In this document: positions 19,847 to 31,315 of the stretch, piece by piece | How the letters are laid out: the number at the start of each line of letters is the position of its first letter | How positions within the stretch are numbered: position 1 is the stretch's first letter | Assembly (NCBI GenBank): GCA_905221455.1 | Contig: CAJNDF010000009.1 | Location: 22,068-86,067, forward strand | Direction: 5' to 3' | Source of the DNA: a bacterium | Lineage (GTDB): Bacteria; Bacillota; Bacilli; Lactobacillales; Streptococcaceae | Length of the DNA stretch: 64,000 bases | Notes under the pieces: model-generated | Database searches by the model: none | What the model was told of the DNA's origin: nothing | What the model saw: the letters and a program-made list of their open reading frames with translations, nothing else | Translations under genes and position numbers: made by a program

Positions 19847-19887
19847 AACGAATCGCCCAAACATTCCTCATTAGGCGATTCGTTTTG
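19847..19887 (-). terminator. Terminator of the choline-binding protein gene
   Basis: Minus-strand AACGAATCGCC/GGCGATTCGTT stem with a 13-base loop and six T, directly after the stop codon. Confidence 0.9.
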
Positions 19888-19889
19888 TC

Positions 19890-21074
19890 TTATTTAACCA
19901 CAAGAACCTTGTAATATTCATACTTATTTGGCTGTGTAATCTTAATTTTTTGACCATAGAAACCATCGATTTCTTTGTCAAAATAATCTGAAAATCTTGA
20001 TGGCAAGCGTTTCATCTTAAGAACCTCACCAGATTGGTCTGCATATACAAGGAAATGATAGTGGGTTGTAGCCATACCGTCATCAATCAATACAAAGTAA
20101 CCTGTTTTAAGCTTACCTTGTCCATTATCTAAATGGTATAGTTTATTGTTATTGATTGTGAAGTTAGTAGATGGAAGTCTAAGTCGTACACCTGGATTTT
20201 CTAAATAGACATCATTACCAACTTTTTTGATCTCTGATCTAGTTGTCATCTCTGGAAGTGGTGTCACTCTACGACCATCTGCTCCAAAGTAATATCGACC
20301 TGGTAGATTTTGGAAATTACGAATAACAGCCTTAGGATCAATTTCTTGTCCTTCTTCTTTATTATCCACTAAAGCCAACATCGTATTGGAAACTTGATCC
20401 CCATATTTTTCGGAAAACTTCTTGAACTCAGGTTTGATATACCAAGTGTTTTTATCCACGATAACATCAGTAAAGTTATTTCCGTCAAATTTTGATGTAA
20501 TCAGATACTCATATCCATCACCTAAACGGACAATATCATCATTTTTATAAGGGCTATTTTTTAAAGTCAACATATAGCCATCCTTGCTGAGAATATAGCC
20601 TGTCCCATCACTAGAATTTACAACTCTATCAGAGGCCATGGCACCTGATTGTTCAAAATAATACCAATTACCATCTATGAACTCCCAACCTGTCATCATA
20701 GAACCACTAAAATGAAGATAGTACCATGTAGACCCTTCTTTGTACCAACCTGTACGCATGGCGCCACTATCTGCTAGTGAGTACCATGTGTTGCCTTCCT
20801 TGTACCAGCCAGTACGCATAGCGCCACTATCTGCTAGTGAATACCAAGTGTTCCCATCTTTGAGCCAGCCTGTCTGCATTTTACCAGAACCATCAAAGTG
20901 GTACCAAGAACCAGCATTTTGCACCCATTTATTTTTAGCTAGGCTGCCATCTTGCGAAAGATTCCAGTCAGCACCATTTTTAACCCAAGTATCTGCAGCT
21001 TGTGCTTGATTGATTGACAAAAGCAGACCAGCACCTGCAAGCAAACCAAGTGTAAGTAATTTAGATTTTTTCAT
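19890..21074 (-). CDS. Choline-binding protein with an unrecognised C-terminal domain
   Basis: A secreted 394-residue protein. A signal peptide (residues 1-26, ending QAQA) leads into six or so choline-binding repeats (about 28-150; GW and WYY/WYSL motifs). Two of these are identical over 20 residues (NTWYSLADSGAMRTGWYKEG). The repeats would hold it on teichoic-acid phosphocholine. Residues about 155-394 form a separate, beta-rich domain I do not recognise, with no visible protease, amidase or LytC-type motif. In most choline-binding proteins the repeats are C-terminal; here they come first. ATG follows GGAGG. It sits between liaR and tig, where pneumococci carry cbpF/cbpG, but it is neither of them. 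Confidence 0.85.
   Translation of the reverse strand: MKKSKLLTLGLLAGAGLLLSINQAQAADTWVKNGADWNLSQDGSLAKNKWVQNAGSWYHFDGSGKMQTGWLKDGNTWYSLADSGAMRTGWYKEGNTWYSLADSGAMRTGWYKEGSTWYYLHFSGSMMTGWEFIDGNWYYFEQSGAMASDRVVNSSDGTGYILSKDGYMLTLKNSPYKNDDIVRLGDGYEYLITSKFDGNNFTDVIVDKNTWYIKPEFKKFSEKYGDQVSNTMLALVDNKEEGQEIDPKAVIRNFQNLPGRYYFGADGRRVTPLPEMTTRSEIKKVGNDVYLENPGVRLRLPSTNFTINNNKLYHLDNGQGKLKTGYFVLIDDGMATTHYHFLVYADQSGEVLKMKRLPSRFSDYFDKEIDGFYGQKIKITQPNKYEYYKVLVVK
20735..20860 (-). repeat. Tandem 60-bp choline-binding repeats
   Basis: Two almost identical 60-bp units inside the choline-binding gene, encoding the duplicated NTWYSLADSGAMRTGWYKEG unit. They indicate recent expansion of the anchoring array. Confidence 0.8.
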
Positions 21075-21192
21075 AGCTATTTCCTCCACGAATTGAAACT
21101 GAGAGATAGAGTTAGTTTAACCATCTTTTTTATAACACTCTTAAAGAGATGAAATAAAGACCTTAACGCTCTAGTGACCTTATTTTAATAAT

Positions 21193-21220
21193 TTACGGGG
21201 ACATGATTTTAACCTCCTTT
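21193..21220 (-). other. Three-codon minimal ORF with strong ribosome-binding site
   Basis: In the 341-base gap upstream of the choline-binding gene, the minus strand reads AAAGGAGG, eight bases, then ATG TCC CCG TAA. It may be a relic of a lost gene start or a leader peptide. The rest of this gap (to liaR) is AT-rich with no gene, and no convincing -35/-10 pair was found. Confidence 0.35.
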
Positions 21221-21415
21221 TGAGTTTATATCAATTCTTTTTATAGTAAATATATTCTTCTATCTTTTTATAACTCTATTCTACTCCCCTATAAAATGAA
21301 TGTCAATAAATAACATAAAAACATTGTGAAAAAAATATTTTATCGTGCTATAGCTCCTTACTCACTTCTTTGATACTAAATTAAGTCATTTCTCCAACAT
21401 TATTTTATATAACTA

Positions 21416-22048
21416 CTAAAACTCTTCATGTCCCACCAAGTGGTGCTGAAAGGCATAGACTGCCACCTGGGTGCGATCACTGACCTCAAGTTTGGCAAGA
21501 ATATTGGACACGTGAGTCTTGACCGTCTTGAGAGAGATAAAAAGTTCATCAGCGATCCGCTGATTTTCATATCCCTTGGCAATCAGTTGGAGGACATCTC
21601 GCTCACGCGCAGTCAGGTCCTCATGTAGTTCTATGTGATTGCGGTGGTATTCGACCTTCTTGCTGACCTCTTGCTCAATGGCTAGCTCCCCAGCAGCCAC
21701 CTTGCGGACGGCATGGAGCAATTCATCTGCACTAGAAGTCTTGAGCATATAGCCCCTAGCACCTGCATTCAAGACCGGCATGATTTTTTCATTGTCCAAG
21801 TAAGAAGTCACAATCAAAATCTTGGCTTCAGGCCATTCTTTGAGGATGGCCAAGGTCGCGTCAATCCCATTCATCTCAGTCATGACGATATCCATGACAA
21901 TGACATCTGGACGCAATCCCAAGGCCAAGTCAATACCTTGAGACCCGTTGGCCGCCTCGCCCACAACTTCTACATCGTCTTGGAGGTCAAAGTAGCTTTT
22001 CAAGCCCAATCGGACCATTTCGTGGTCATCTACTAGTAAAATTTTCAT
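21416..22048 (-). CDS. liaR: Response regulator LiaR (RR03)
   Basis: The DNA-binding partner of the LiaFSR envelope-stress system. The 210-residue NarL/LuxR-type regulator has a receiver domain with the DD pair at 7-8, phospho-acceptor Asp53 and a conserved Lys near 103, and a C-terminal LuxR helix-turn-helix (about 145-205; LTARERDVLQLIAKG). The ATG chosen follows AAGGAGTAAAG, and nine upstream codons were rejected. It follows liaS by 13 bases. Confidence 0.95.
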   Translation of the reverse strand: MKILLVDDHEMVRLGLKSYFDLQDDVEVVGEAANGSQGIDLALGLRPDVIVMDIVMTEMNGIDATLAILKEWPEAKILIVTSYLDNEKIMPVLNAGARGYMLKTSSADELLHAVRKVAAGELAIEQEVSKKVEYHRNHIELHEDLTARERDVLQLIAKGYENQRIADELFISLKTVKTHVSNILAKLEVSDRTQVAVYAFQHHLVGHEEF

Positions 22049-22061
22049 CTTTACTCCTTTA

Positions 22062-23057
22062 TCATTCCTTATCAATCAGGGGAATACGGATATCAACCGC
22101 CAACCCTTGCTTGGGAGCTGTTAATAACTGAACCGTCCCTGCCATATCTTCGACCCGCTCCTTGATGTTTCGCAGTCCATAACTCAAGTCGTCTAAGCTC
22201 CCTAACTGGAAACCAATCCCATTGTCCACCACCTTCAGCTGAAGTTCAAAATCTGTCTGATAGAGATAGACATCCAAACAAGAGGCCTGGGCATGGCGGA
22301 GGGTATTGCTGATCAATTCTTGCAGGATACGGAAGATATGCTCCTCGATTTTCTTAGGTAATTTCGTCACATTCTGCTTGAGACTAACCTTGAGATCACT
22401 CTTGTCCTCAAGCTCTTTTAGGAGAATTTGAATCCCTTCTATCAAGCTCTTCTGCTCCAGTTCAACTGGTCGCAAATGCAGGAGTAAAACCCGCAAATCC
22501 TTCTGAGCCGTTTCTAAAATGGCTGTGACACTTTGCAACTGGGTCTGCATCTTTTCTCTATCCAGTTTCAAAGCCTGCTGGCTGACACCTGATAAAATCA
22601 TATGGGCCGCAAACAACTCCTGACTGACTGTATCGTGCAAATCCCGAGCAATGCGCTTTCGTTCTTTCTCGATGATTTCCTCTTCCTGAGTAAGACTGTG
22701 ATTTTCAGCCTTTTGAAGTGCTTCTGTCAAAAGATTAAGTTTGCCTGACAAGGACTTGAAACTGGCATCCAAATCTGGATCAGCAACCTGAACCACTTCT
22801 TTCCCTGCCAACAAACGCTTGAGATTAGTCTGCATTTTTCTTAAAGAAAGTTCTTCCACACCTCGCCAAAACAGGGCTAAAAAACAGGTCATGGACATGC
22901 TGAATACCAACAACAAAAAGACAAATTTTTCTGTTTTTTCGACATCGTGCAAGAAAATTGACCAGTCAAAATCAAGGATTTCCAACAAGCTGTGGGAGAG
23001 AAATAAGACAAAGAGGAAGGAGGTAATGGCAATGATTACATAAGCTTGTTTTTTCAT
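22062..23057 (-). CDS. liaS: Sensor histidine kinase LiaS (HK03)
   Basis: A membrane histidine kinase that senses lipid II-cycle damage and signals to LiaR. The 331-residue protein has two membrane segments (about 6-25 and 45-64), a HisKA_3 dimerisation domain with His141 in RIARDLHDTVSQE, and a C-terminal ATPase with DNGIGF and GLRNIKER motifs. It overlaps liaF by four bases and is followed by liaR. Confidence 0.95.
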   Translation of the reverse strand: MKKQAYVIIAITSFLFVLFLSHSLLEILDFDWSIFLHDVEKTEKFVFLLLVFSMSMTCFLALFWRGVEELSLRKMQTNLKRLLAGKEVVQVADPDLDASFKSLSGKLNLLTEALQKAENHSLTQEEEIIEKERKRIARDLHDTVSQELFAAHMILSGVSQQALKLDREKMQTQLQSVTAILETAQKDLRVLLLHLRPVELEQKSLIEGIQILLKELEDKSDLKVSLKQNVTKLPKKIEEHIFRILQELISNTLRHAQASCLDVYLYQTDFELQLKVVDNGIGFQLGSLDDLSYGLRNIKERVEDMAGTVQLLTAPKQGLAVDIRIPLIDKE

Positions 23058-23752
23058 CCTCTGATCACCTCCACATCTCCAATCATAGTAGTCAAGAGAA
23101 TCTTGACACTCTTGTTACTCTTGAGATAGTCTCTTGTTTCCTGATGATAGTGTTCATTGCGGAGAGCTCGCTTGGGCTGATTGAAAAAAGTCAAATCCCC
23201 ATAGAGACAGTTCACACTGAGACTGACTTCCACATCCACAGGCACAATGATTTTGGTCGTTCCTATCATCTTTCTGAGGATAATAACATTGTCATGATTG
23301 GTTAAGATCACCCTCTCCAGATGAATGGTGTCCTTGCCCATGAGGCGAAAAAGATTAATATCATCAAACTGGCAAGTTTGGTAACTTGAAAAATGATGGA
23401 GATTTCCAAACCAACGATTTTTCTCCTTCTTAACCGTCACTACCTCTTCAAACACCAAATTGGTCTGCTCTTTTTCCTGATTCATCATTGGATAAAGAAG
23501 AAAGAGGCTGTATATAACCGCAACAAAAATAGCTAAAATCACAAAAGGATTGAGCATGACGATGAAAAAGAAGAGAATGGTTGCCACCACTAAAAGAAGG
23601 TTATTTCCCTCTTTACCAGTGTAATAGCGAATCAAAAGCAAAAAGAGGAATAGAATCAGTAGAAAACGCGAAAAATGCTCTGAAACCATCAAAATCAGAG
23701 CTCCTGTCAAAAGACAGGCTTCGATAAATAAAAAGATTTTAAATTTTCTCAT
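23054..23752 (-). CDS. liaF: LiaF, membrane inhibitor of the Lia system
   Basis: LiaF keeps LiaS quiet in unstressed cells. The 232-residue protein has about four N-terminal membrane helices (residues 5-95) and a C-terminal beta-rich cytoplasmic domain (about 115-232). AGAGG is eight bases from the second ATG, so the start two codons downstream of the first ATG is preferred. An extended -10 (TGATAAAAT, around 23773-23781) lies upstream, so liaFSR has its own promoter after the mevalonate terminator. Confidence 0.92.
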   Translation of the reverse strand: MRKFKIFLFIEACLLTGALILMVSEHFSRFLLILFLFLLLIRYYTGKEGNNLLLVVATILFFFIVMLNPFVILAIFVAVIYSLFLLYPMMNQEKEQTNLVFEEVVTVKKEKNRWFGNLHHFSSYQTCQFDDINLFRLMGKDTIHLERVILTNHDNVIILRKMIGTTKIIVPVDVEVSLSVNCLYGDLTFFNQPKRALRNEHYHQETRDYLKSNKSVKILLTTMIGDVEVIRG

Positions 23753-23813
23753 ACACATATCCTCTGCCTTCTATTTTATCACAATTCAAAAAAGTCACCT
23801 CGGTCTGAAGATG

Positions 23814-23842
23814 GAAAAAAGGCGGTGGTTACGCCTTTTTCA
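23814..23842 (-). terminator. Terminator of the mevalonate operon
   Basis: Minus-strand AAAAAGGCG-loop-CGCCTTTTTT just past the fni stop codon; it separates the mevalonate operon from liaFSR. Confidence 0.88.
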
Positions 23843-23843
23843 T

Positions 23844-25816
<1,973 letters not shown>

Positions 25817-25830
<14 letters not shown>

Positions 25831-26770
25831 CTTGGCTCAAATCCTTTGTTTTTGACACAATCAAGCGGTAACGCTGACTGAAAATTTCAGATAAATGCTC
25901 CAAGTCTTTCTCCTGACAAAGAACTTTGACATTGGGACCAGCATCCATGGTAAAGTAGCATGCTTCTCCTTGCTCACGGAGCTGGCGGACAAAGTTCATC
26001 GCTTCATAAGTCTCATCCGTTAGATAAGAAAAGGCTGGCGATGCTGTTTTGGTCGTAGCGTGCATAGCAAGGGCATTTTTCTCTGTTAGCTCCCCAACCT
26101 TGGCAAAGTTATTCTCTTTGAGATAAACCAGCATATCCTGATAATCCTTCTCAGACTGACGCACCCAGTCATCAAAGGTCGTAGAAGTTTCCACACAAAG
26201 TTTCATCCCATCACGGCTAGATATTGGTTTTTTCTTGTCCTCCAGCACCAACATAATCATAGCTAGTTTCAAGTCTGTCTCTACAGGGTAAATCTCCCCA
26301 CTATCCTTATCCCATACACCTAGTGGTCCATAAAAACTCCGAGAAGAAGATCCTGAGGCAAACTTAGCCTCCTGTGCTAACTGACTTCTATCCAATCCAA
26401 GCTTGAAATAAGCATTGCAAGCCTTGACCAAGGCTGACAAACCACTAGAACTTGAGGACAAGCCCGCTGCGGTAGGCATATTGTTTTGGGTATCGATACG
26501 GACAAAGCCCTCACCAGCTGGACGATAACGGTCAATAATCTTGCTCATCTTGGCATGCTCCGCCTCATTTTGTAGCTGACCATTGATATAAAAGGCATCA
26601 GCTGTCGCATCCGTCGGTAGCGGCGACAAAGTCGTCTCCGTATACATATTTTCCAAAGTCAGAGAGATGCTGCTAGTGGCAGGCACCATCTCTTTTTCTT
26701 TTTTCTTTCCCCAATATTTGATAATAGCAATATTTGCGTAGGAACGTACTGTTACAGGCTCTCGATCCAT
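25817..26770 (-). CDS. mvaD: Diphosphomevalonate decarboxylase
   Basis: An ATP-dependent decarboxylase that makes isopentenyl diphosphate. The 317-residue GHMP-fold protein has the N-terminal signature YANIAIIKYWGKK and the phosphate loop PTAAGLSSSSSGLSALV (about 95-111), with a DAGPN motif near the C-terminus. It overlaps mvaK1 and mvaK2, implying translational coupling. Confidence 0.96.
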
Positions 26771-27630
26771 GTCTGAACAGCTCCTTTCTCTTCTAATCTT
26801 TCTGCTAGTTCTTGTGCGTGTGTCAAATTGTCTGCCAAGGCTATGATACAGCCTCCAAGCCCACCACCACTCATCTTGGCACCTAAAGCACCATGGTTAA
26901 GAGCCGTTTCAACCAACGAGTCTGCTTCAGAGCTACTGACACCAATTTCTTTTAAATGTAAATGCGCTTGACTGAGGATTTGTCCCAATCCGTCAGCATC
27001 TTTTCGTATAATTGCCTCTTCTGCCTGCTGGGTCAATTCCCCCAAGGCATGCAAAAATGGTAAGGCATCTTTCCCCTTACTTTGAACCACTTGGATAGCT
27101 TCACGAGTATGGCCATAAACGCCTGTATCTGCAATCACCAAATAGGCGGATAAGTTCATCTCAAGCTCTGTAAATCCTACGTTCTTAATAAAGCGAATAG
27201 GCTGGTCACTGAGACAGGTCTTAGCATCCAAACCACTTGGATTCATATGGGCAATCATCTCCGCCCGATTGACCAAGATTTCTAGTACATCATGAGGCAG
27301 TTCTGCCTGATAGTAGTCAAATACCGCACGAATAGCCGCTATGCTAATAGCCGCTGACGAACCCATTCCCCGTTTTTCAGGGATAGCCGAGTCAATCTCA
27401 CAGCGAATGCAGGCTTCTTTAATATCCAAATACTCCAGCGAAGCATAAACCGCCATGGACAAAGTATCCTCCTCATAGAGACGCCAAGGACTCGCTGCAG
27501 GAACTACTTTACAAGTCACCTCTACCTCCAAAAGAGGCAGGGAAATGGCAGGATAACCGTAAACGACCGCATGCTCCCCTATTAAAATTATCTTACTATG
27601 TGCCTGACCGACACCCACTTTTTTTGTCAT
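26752..27630 (-). CDS. mvaK1: Mevalonate kinase
   Basis: Phosphorylates mevalonate; first gene of the operon that feeds undecaprenyl phosphate and other isoprenoids. The 292-residue GHMP kinase has GEHAVVYGYPAI near residue 18, the ATP loop GMGSSAAISIA (about 90-100) and the C-terminal GALGAKMSGGGLGG loop. Pneumococcal mevalonate kinase is feedback-inhibited by diphosphomevalonate, a knowledge-based expectation here. A BOX element and a small hairpin (AGACGG/CCGTCT) lie directly upstream of its ribosome site. Confidence 0.95.
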   Translation of the reverse strand: MTKKVGVGQAHSKIILIGEHAVVYGYPAISLPLLEVEVTCKVVPAASPWRLYEEDTLSMAVYASLEYLDIKEACIRCEIDSAIPEKRGMGSSAAISIAAIRAVFDYYQAELPHDVLEILVNRAEMIAHMNPSGLDAKTCLSDQPIRFIKNVGFTELEMNLSAYLVIADTGVYGHTREAIQVVQSKGKDALPFLHALGELTQQAEEAIIRKDADGLGQILSQAHLHLKEIGVSSSEADSLVETALNHGALGAKMSGGGLGGCIIALADNLTHAQELAERLEEKGAVQTWIESL

Positions 27631-27662
27631 TTTTTCCTTTTGCTAGACGGAAAGACCGTCTC

Positions 27663-27769
27663 ATACTCAATGAAAATCAAAAAGCAAACTAGGAAGCTAG
27701 CCGCAGGCTGTACTTGAGTACAGTAAGGCGACGCTGACGTGGTTTGAATTTGATTTTCGAAGAGTATTA
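27663..27769 (-). repeat. BOX element (shortened) upstream of mvaK1
   Basis: Minus strand runs from the boxA start (ATACTCTTCGAAAATC) to the boxC end (TTGATTTTCATTGAGTATGA). The centre is CGCCTTACTGTACTCAAGTACAG, whose CTGTACTCAAGTACAG part is a local hairpin. It lies within 35 bases of the mvaK1 start, hence in the mRNA leader or promoter of the mevalonate operon. Confidence 0.85.
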
Positions 27770-27820
27770 TTTTTTCCTACAAGTATTTATTCTCTCCTAT
27801 CTATTTTATTATATTTTCAC

Positions 27821-27856
27821 AAAAAAAGCGATTGTTTCCATTCACAATCGCTTTTC
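27821..27856 (-). terminator. Terminator of the SHIRT/LPQTG protein gene
   Basis: Minus-strand AAAAGCGATTGT/ACAATCGCTTTT stem, 8-base loop, seven T. Placed 55 bases after the stop codon. Confidence 0.9.
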
Positions 27857-27911
27857 CCATTATAGGGATATATTTCCATCATTTCATTATTTAAACGATT
27901 TCTAGCATATC

Positions 27912-30900
27912 CTATTCTTCTCGTTTTTTAGGAAATACCGTCAAAGCACCTAGGATAGATAAGCCACCTAGAGCTACCAGCCATTCATCTTGTTGACTAC
28001 CTGTCTGAGGTAGTTCATCCCGCTTGTGCACTTCAGTACTTCCTTGATTCCAATTCCCTGAAGGAATTGGAGTAGGATTTGGGATTGGTTCCGGTTTTGG
28101 TTCCGGCTTAGGCTCTGGTTGCGGTTCCGGCTTAGGCTCTGGTTTTGGCTCCGGCTTAGGCTCTGGCTTAGGCTCTGGTTTTGGCTCCGGCTTAGGCTCT
28201 GGTTTTGGCTCCGGCTTAGGCTCCGGCTTAGGCTCTGGTTGCGGCTCTGGCTTAGGCTCTGGTTTTGGTTCAGGCTTAGGATCTGGCTTAGGTTCCGGCT
28301 TCGGTGCGTTAGCTGTAAATACCCATGTTCCTATAAACTCTACATCTGCTTTATTTACTTGTTTATTTTCAGCATCGTAACTCTTAAATACCCATTTTCC
28401 ATCGTTTTCTGCATCTACATACTCTGTTTTTGTTGGTTGAATTGTTGTTACATTTGATTTATCTACATAACGGTTTTGGTCTGTTGGTTTATAGCCTTCT
28501 ATTGCTTCTGGCAATGTCTTACCTGGTGTCCCACTTTCAAATTTATATGTTACACCGTATTTATTAGCTTCGAATACCCATGTTCCTATAAACTCTACAT
28601 CTGCTTTATTTACCTGTTTATTTTCAACATCGTAGCTCTTGAATACCCATGTTCCATCATTTGCTTTATCAACGTACTCTTTAGTTGTCGGTTGAGTCGC
28701 AGCTACATTAGCTTTATCTACATAACGATTTGGGTCTGTTGGTTTATAGTTTTCGATTGCTGCTGGCAATGCTTTACCTTCTGTTCCACTAACAAATTTA
28801 TATGTTACACCGTATTTATTAGCCACGAATACCCATGTTCCTATAAACTCTACATCTGCTTTATTTACTGCTTTATTTTCAGCATCGTAGCTCTTGAATA
28901 CCCATTTTCCATCATTTTCTGTACCAACATACTCTGTTTTTGTTGGTTGAATTGTTGTTACATTTGATTTATCTACATAACGGTTTTGGTCTGTTGGTTT
29001 ATAGCCTTCTATTGCTTCTGACAATGTCTTACCTGGCGTTCCACTTTCAAATTTGTAGGTTACACCGTATTTATTAGCTTCGAATACCCATGTTCCTATA
29101 AATTCTACATCTGCTTTAGTTACTTGTTTATTTTCAGCATCGTAACTCTTGAATACCCATTTTCCATCATTTTCTGTATCAACGTACTCTTTAGTTGTTG
29201 GTTGAATTGTTGTTACATTTGAGTTATCTACATAACGGTTTTGGTCTGTTGGTTTATAGCCTTCTATTGCTACTGGTAATGCTTTACCTTCTGTTCCACT
29301 AACAAATTTATATGTTACACCGTATTTATTAGCTTCGAACACCCATGTTCCTAAAAACTCTACATCTGCTTTAGCTACTTGTTTATTTTCAGCATCGTAA
29401 CTCTTGAATACCCATTTTCCATCATTTTCTGTATCAACGTACTCTTTAGTTGTTGGCTGAATTGTTGTTACATTTGCTCCATTTTCATAAGTAGCTGTAT
29501 CTTTTGGTTTATAGTTTTCGATTGCTGCTGGCAATACTTTACCTGGAGTTCCACTTTGGAATTTATAAGACACGTTATAAAATGTAACATAACCTAATTC
29601 TAAAGTATTAGCTTCCACTTTATTGATAGGTAAATTTGTAGCTGAATCCAAACTAAGCCAACCACTACCGATTCTACCAGCATTTGGATGAACATTCCCC
29701 TCAACAGAACCTGTTACTTTTAAAACTGTTGTACCATTTGTATCTGCCAACTCTTTAGCTTTTTCCTGTGCAATACGAACAACCATCTGATTGATTTCTT
29801 CATCGCTCTTATTAGGGAATAAAGCTTTAAGTTCTGTTGATGTAAGAGATCGAAGTGTCATATTGCGCAGAATGGTTTCAGCAATAGACTTACCTTCATC
29901 CGGTTTTACTACACTCTCAGCTATACGCTCATTTCGTTCACTTTCCGGTCTATTACTATCATATCCGTTTAAAGATCTAAGAATCATTCTAAATGTTATA
30001 TTATGGTTACCCTTAGTTTCAACACCAAATGTAACTCTAGGATCTGTATTACTAACTAATGAATTAAAGCTATCTTTTGTATTTCCTAAGGCTGTTCCTT
30101 CTTTTGAATAAACGTTTAGAATTTCTTTTGTTCCGTCTTCCTTATGACCAATAGCATATAAGGGTCTCCATGAGTAACCATTAAACTCTGCATATAATTT
30201 TTCCGGAACAACTAAATCTTTGTCTAAATTCACATTTAAGTCTACATATGTGTAAGTCTTTCTTTTTTCATCTACTTCAAATTTATTACCTTTGTATGTG
30301 TTTGATAAAACAGGACCAACATATCCTACATGAGGATTTCTATACACCGTCATCGCTGTAGTGTTATCCATCTCAAACTCAGCTTTTAAAACCACTTCAT
30401 TAACCTTAGTAGTATCATTATTTTCCGGATTCACTTTGTCAATGATTTTTCGAACGTTCCCATCTATTTCTTCCTTATGTAGTTTAGTATTTGGCAATAC
30501 ATCTTCTGATTCTACATTAGTATCAATTTTAACTTTGTTATTGTTAATGGCAAAGTTTTCCATTCCATTGATAATAGCAAACCCCATACCGAATCTATCT
30601 GTAGGGAACGGTTCATCCTGTTCGTTCAAACTCGCATATACTCCATATAGCTTAGAATCAGCTTTCAATCCACCTGGAAAGGCTGTAGCTACAGTATCTT
30701 CTGGAGAAAATAATCTCGCTCCTTCTGCAATTTTCCCATTTACAGGCTGCTTATCAGACCAACCAAGAAAAGTTTTTGCAGCACCACGGAATAAGCCTGG
30801 ATTAGATAATGGACTACCTAATTTATCTGTAGCCGCTTCATAATTACTAACTGTATCTTTCTTTTCACGAGATTCCCCTGTCCACTGTCCAATGAGGCTA

Positions 30901-31283
30901 ACGCTACCTTTGTAATTAGAGGCTGTGAATTCTGCTGGTGAATCTGGTGTACTTGCTGAACCTGTTGTTCCTGATCCACCTATTGGTTCTGTTGTTGCTG
31001 ATCCACCTGTTGGTCCTGTTGCTGCTGATCCACCTGTTGCTCCTGTTGTTGCTGATCCACCTATTGGTCCTGTTGTTCCTGCTCCACCTGTTGCTCCTGT
31101 TGTTGCTGATCCACCTGTTGTTCCTGTTGCTGCTGGTTCGTCCGCTCGAACAGTTGTCACGCCAGTTGCAAAAAATAACAGCGAAGCCACTGCCACACTA
31201 GCTACTCCCAAATGATGTTTTCTAATAGAATAGCGTAAAACTTTTTTCCCGTTTTCTTCACATTTCCTTGACTTAAAGTTCAT
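27912..31283 (-). CDS. Cell-wall-anchored SHIRT-repeat surface protein (YSIRK...LPQTG)
   Basis: A 1,123-residue surface protein. In order: a YSIRK-type signal peptide (cleavage near residue 47); six 9-residue Gly/Thr-rich repeats (54-107); a large unique region (about 108-560), the presumed binding domain, which I do not recognise; five 85-residue repeats (about 565-990) with the YGVTYKF...SGT.GK...GTWVF pattern of SHIRT domains; a PEPKP wall-spanning region (about 993-1078); LPQTG at 1091, a hydrophobic stretch and a KKREE tail for sortase A. SHIRT proteins act as rigid stalks that present a tip adhesin. The start follows GAGG by six bases; two nearer ATGs lie in or against that site. It lies between mvaK1 and a cbp gene, an accessory position. 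Confidence 0.92.
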   Translation of the reverse strand: MNFKSRKCEENGKKVLRYSIRKHHLGVASVAVASLLFFATGVTTVRADEPAATGTTGGSATTGATGGAGTTGPIGGSATTGATGGSAATGPTGGSATTEPIGGSGTTGSASTPDSPAEFTASNYKGSVSLIGQWTGESREKKDTVSNYEAATDKLGSPLSNPGLFRGAAKTFLGWSDKQPVNGKIAEGARLFSPEDTVATAFPGGLKADSKLYGVYASLNEQDEPFPTDRFGMGFAIINGMENFAINNNKVKIDTNVESEDVLPNTKLHKEEIDGNVRKIIDKVNPENNDTTKVNEVVLKAEFEMDNTTAMTVYRNPHVGYVGPVLSNTYKGNKFEVDEKRKTYTYVDLNVNLDKDLVVPEKLYAEFNGYSWRPLYAIGHKEDGTKEILNVYSKEGTALGNTKDSFNSLVSNTDPRVTFGVETKGNHNITFRMILRSLNGYDSNRPESERNERIAESVVKPDEGKSIAETILRNMTLRSLTSTELKALFPNKSDEEINQMVVRIAQEKAKELADTNGTTVLKVTGSVEGNVHPNAGRIGSGWLSLDSATNLPINKVEANTLELGYVTFYNVSYKFQSGTPGKVLPAAIENYKPKDTATYENGANVTTIQPTTKEYVDTENDGKWVFKSYDAENKQVAKADVEFLGTWVFEANKYGVTYKFVSGTEGKALPVAIEGYKPTDQNRYVDNSNVTTIQPTTKEYVDTENDGKWVFKSYDAENKQVTKADVEFIGTWVFEANKYGVTYKFESGTPGKTLSEAIEGYKPTDQNRYVDKSNVTTIQPTKTEYVGTENDGKWVFKSYDAENKAVNKADVEFIGTWVFVANKYGVTYKFVSGTEGKALPAAIENYKPTDPNRYVDKANVAATQPTTKEYVDKANDGTWVFKSYDVENKQVNKADVEFIGTWVFEANKYGVTYKFESGTPGKTLPEAIEGYKPTDQNRYVDKSNVTTIQPTKTEYVDAENDGKWVFKSYDAENKQVNKADVEFIGTWVFTANAPKPEPKPDPKPEPKPEPKPEPQPEPKPEPKPEPKPEPKPEPKPEPKPEPKPEPKPEPKPEPQPEPKPEPKPEPIPNPTPIPSGNWNQGSTEVHKRDELPQTGSQQDEWLVALGGLSILGALTVFPKKREE
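28075..28315 (-). repeat. PEPKP-coding tandem repeat (wall-spanning region)
   Basis: Repeats of an 18-bp-type unit coding for PKPEPK and PQPEPK blocks. The plus strand shows long open frames here, but these are mirror artefacts of the repeat. Confidence 0.85.
28316..29590 (-). repeat. Five tandem 255-bp SHIRT repeats
   Basis: The GTWVF-coding sequence recurs exactly every 255 bases (28318, 28573, 28828, 29083, 29338). The units are highly similar but have patchwork differences (VSGTEGKAL versus [17 protein letters not shown] versus NYKPTDPN). The outermost unit (nearest the N-terminus) is the most divergent. Such an array can gain or lose units by recombination. Confidence 0.92.
30963..31124 (-). 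repeat. Six tandem 27-bp repeats near the N-terminus
   Basis: Nine-residue units [45 protein letters not shown] and EPIGGSGTT follow the signal peptide. Low complexity, flexible, rich in Gly and Thr and therefore possibly glycosylated. Confidence 0.85.
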
Positions 31284-31315
31284 TTTCATCCTCATTTCTT
31301 TTTTACAAATGGGTA

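Noticed and set aside
28119-28967. Long plus-strand open frames rich in Leu, Arg and Cys opposite the adhesin repeats
   Set aside because: They mirror the PEPKP and SHIRT repeat codons on the minus strand, lack ribosome sites and have implausible composition.
28316-29590. CRISPR-like regular spacing
   Set aside because: The regular 255-bp period is protein-coding SHIRT repeats; there are no short direct repeats with unique spacers.
30925-31215. Plus-strand Pro/Val-rich frame opposite the 27-bp repeats
   Set aside because: It is a reverse-strand shadow of the Gly/Thr repeat; no promoter or ribosome site.
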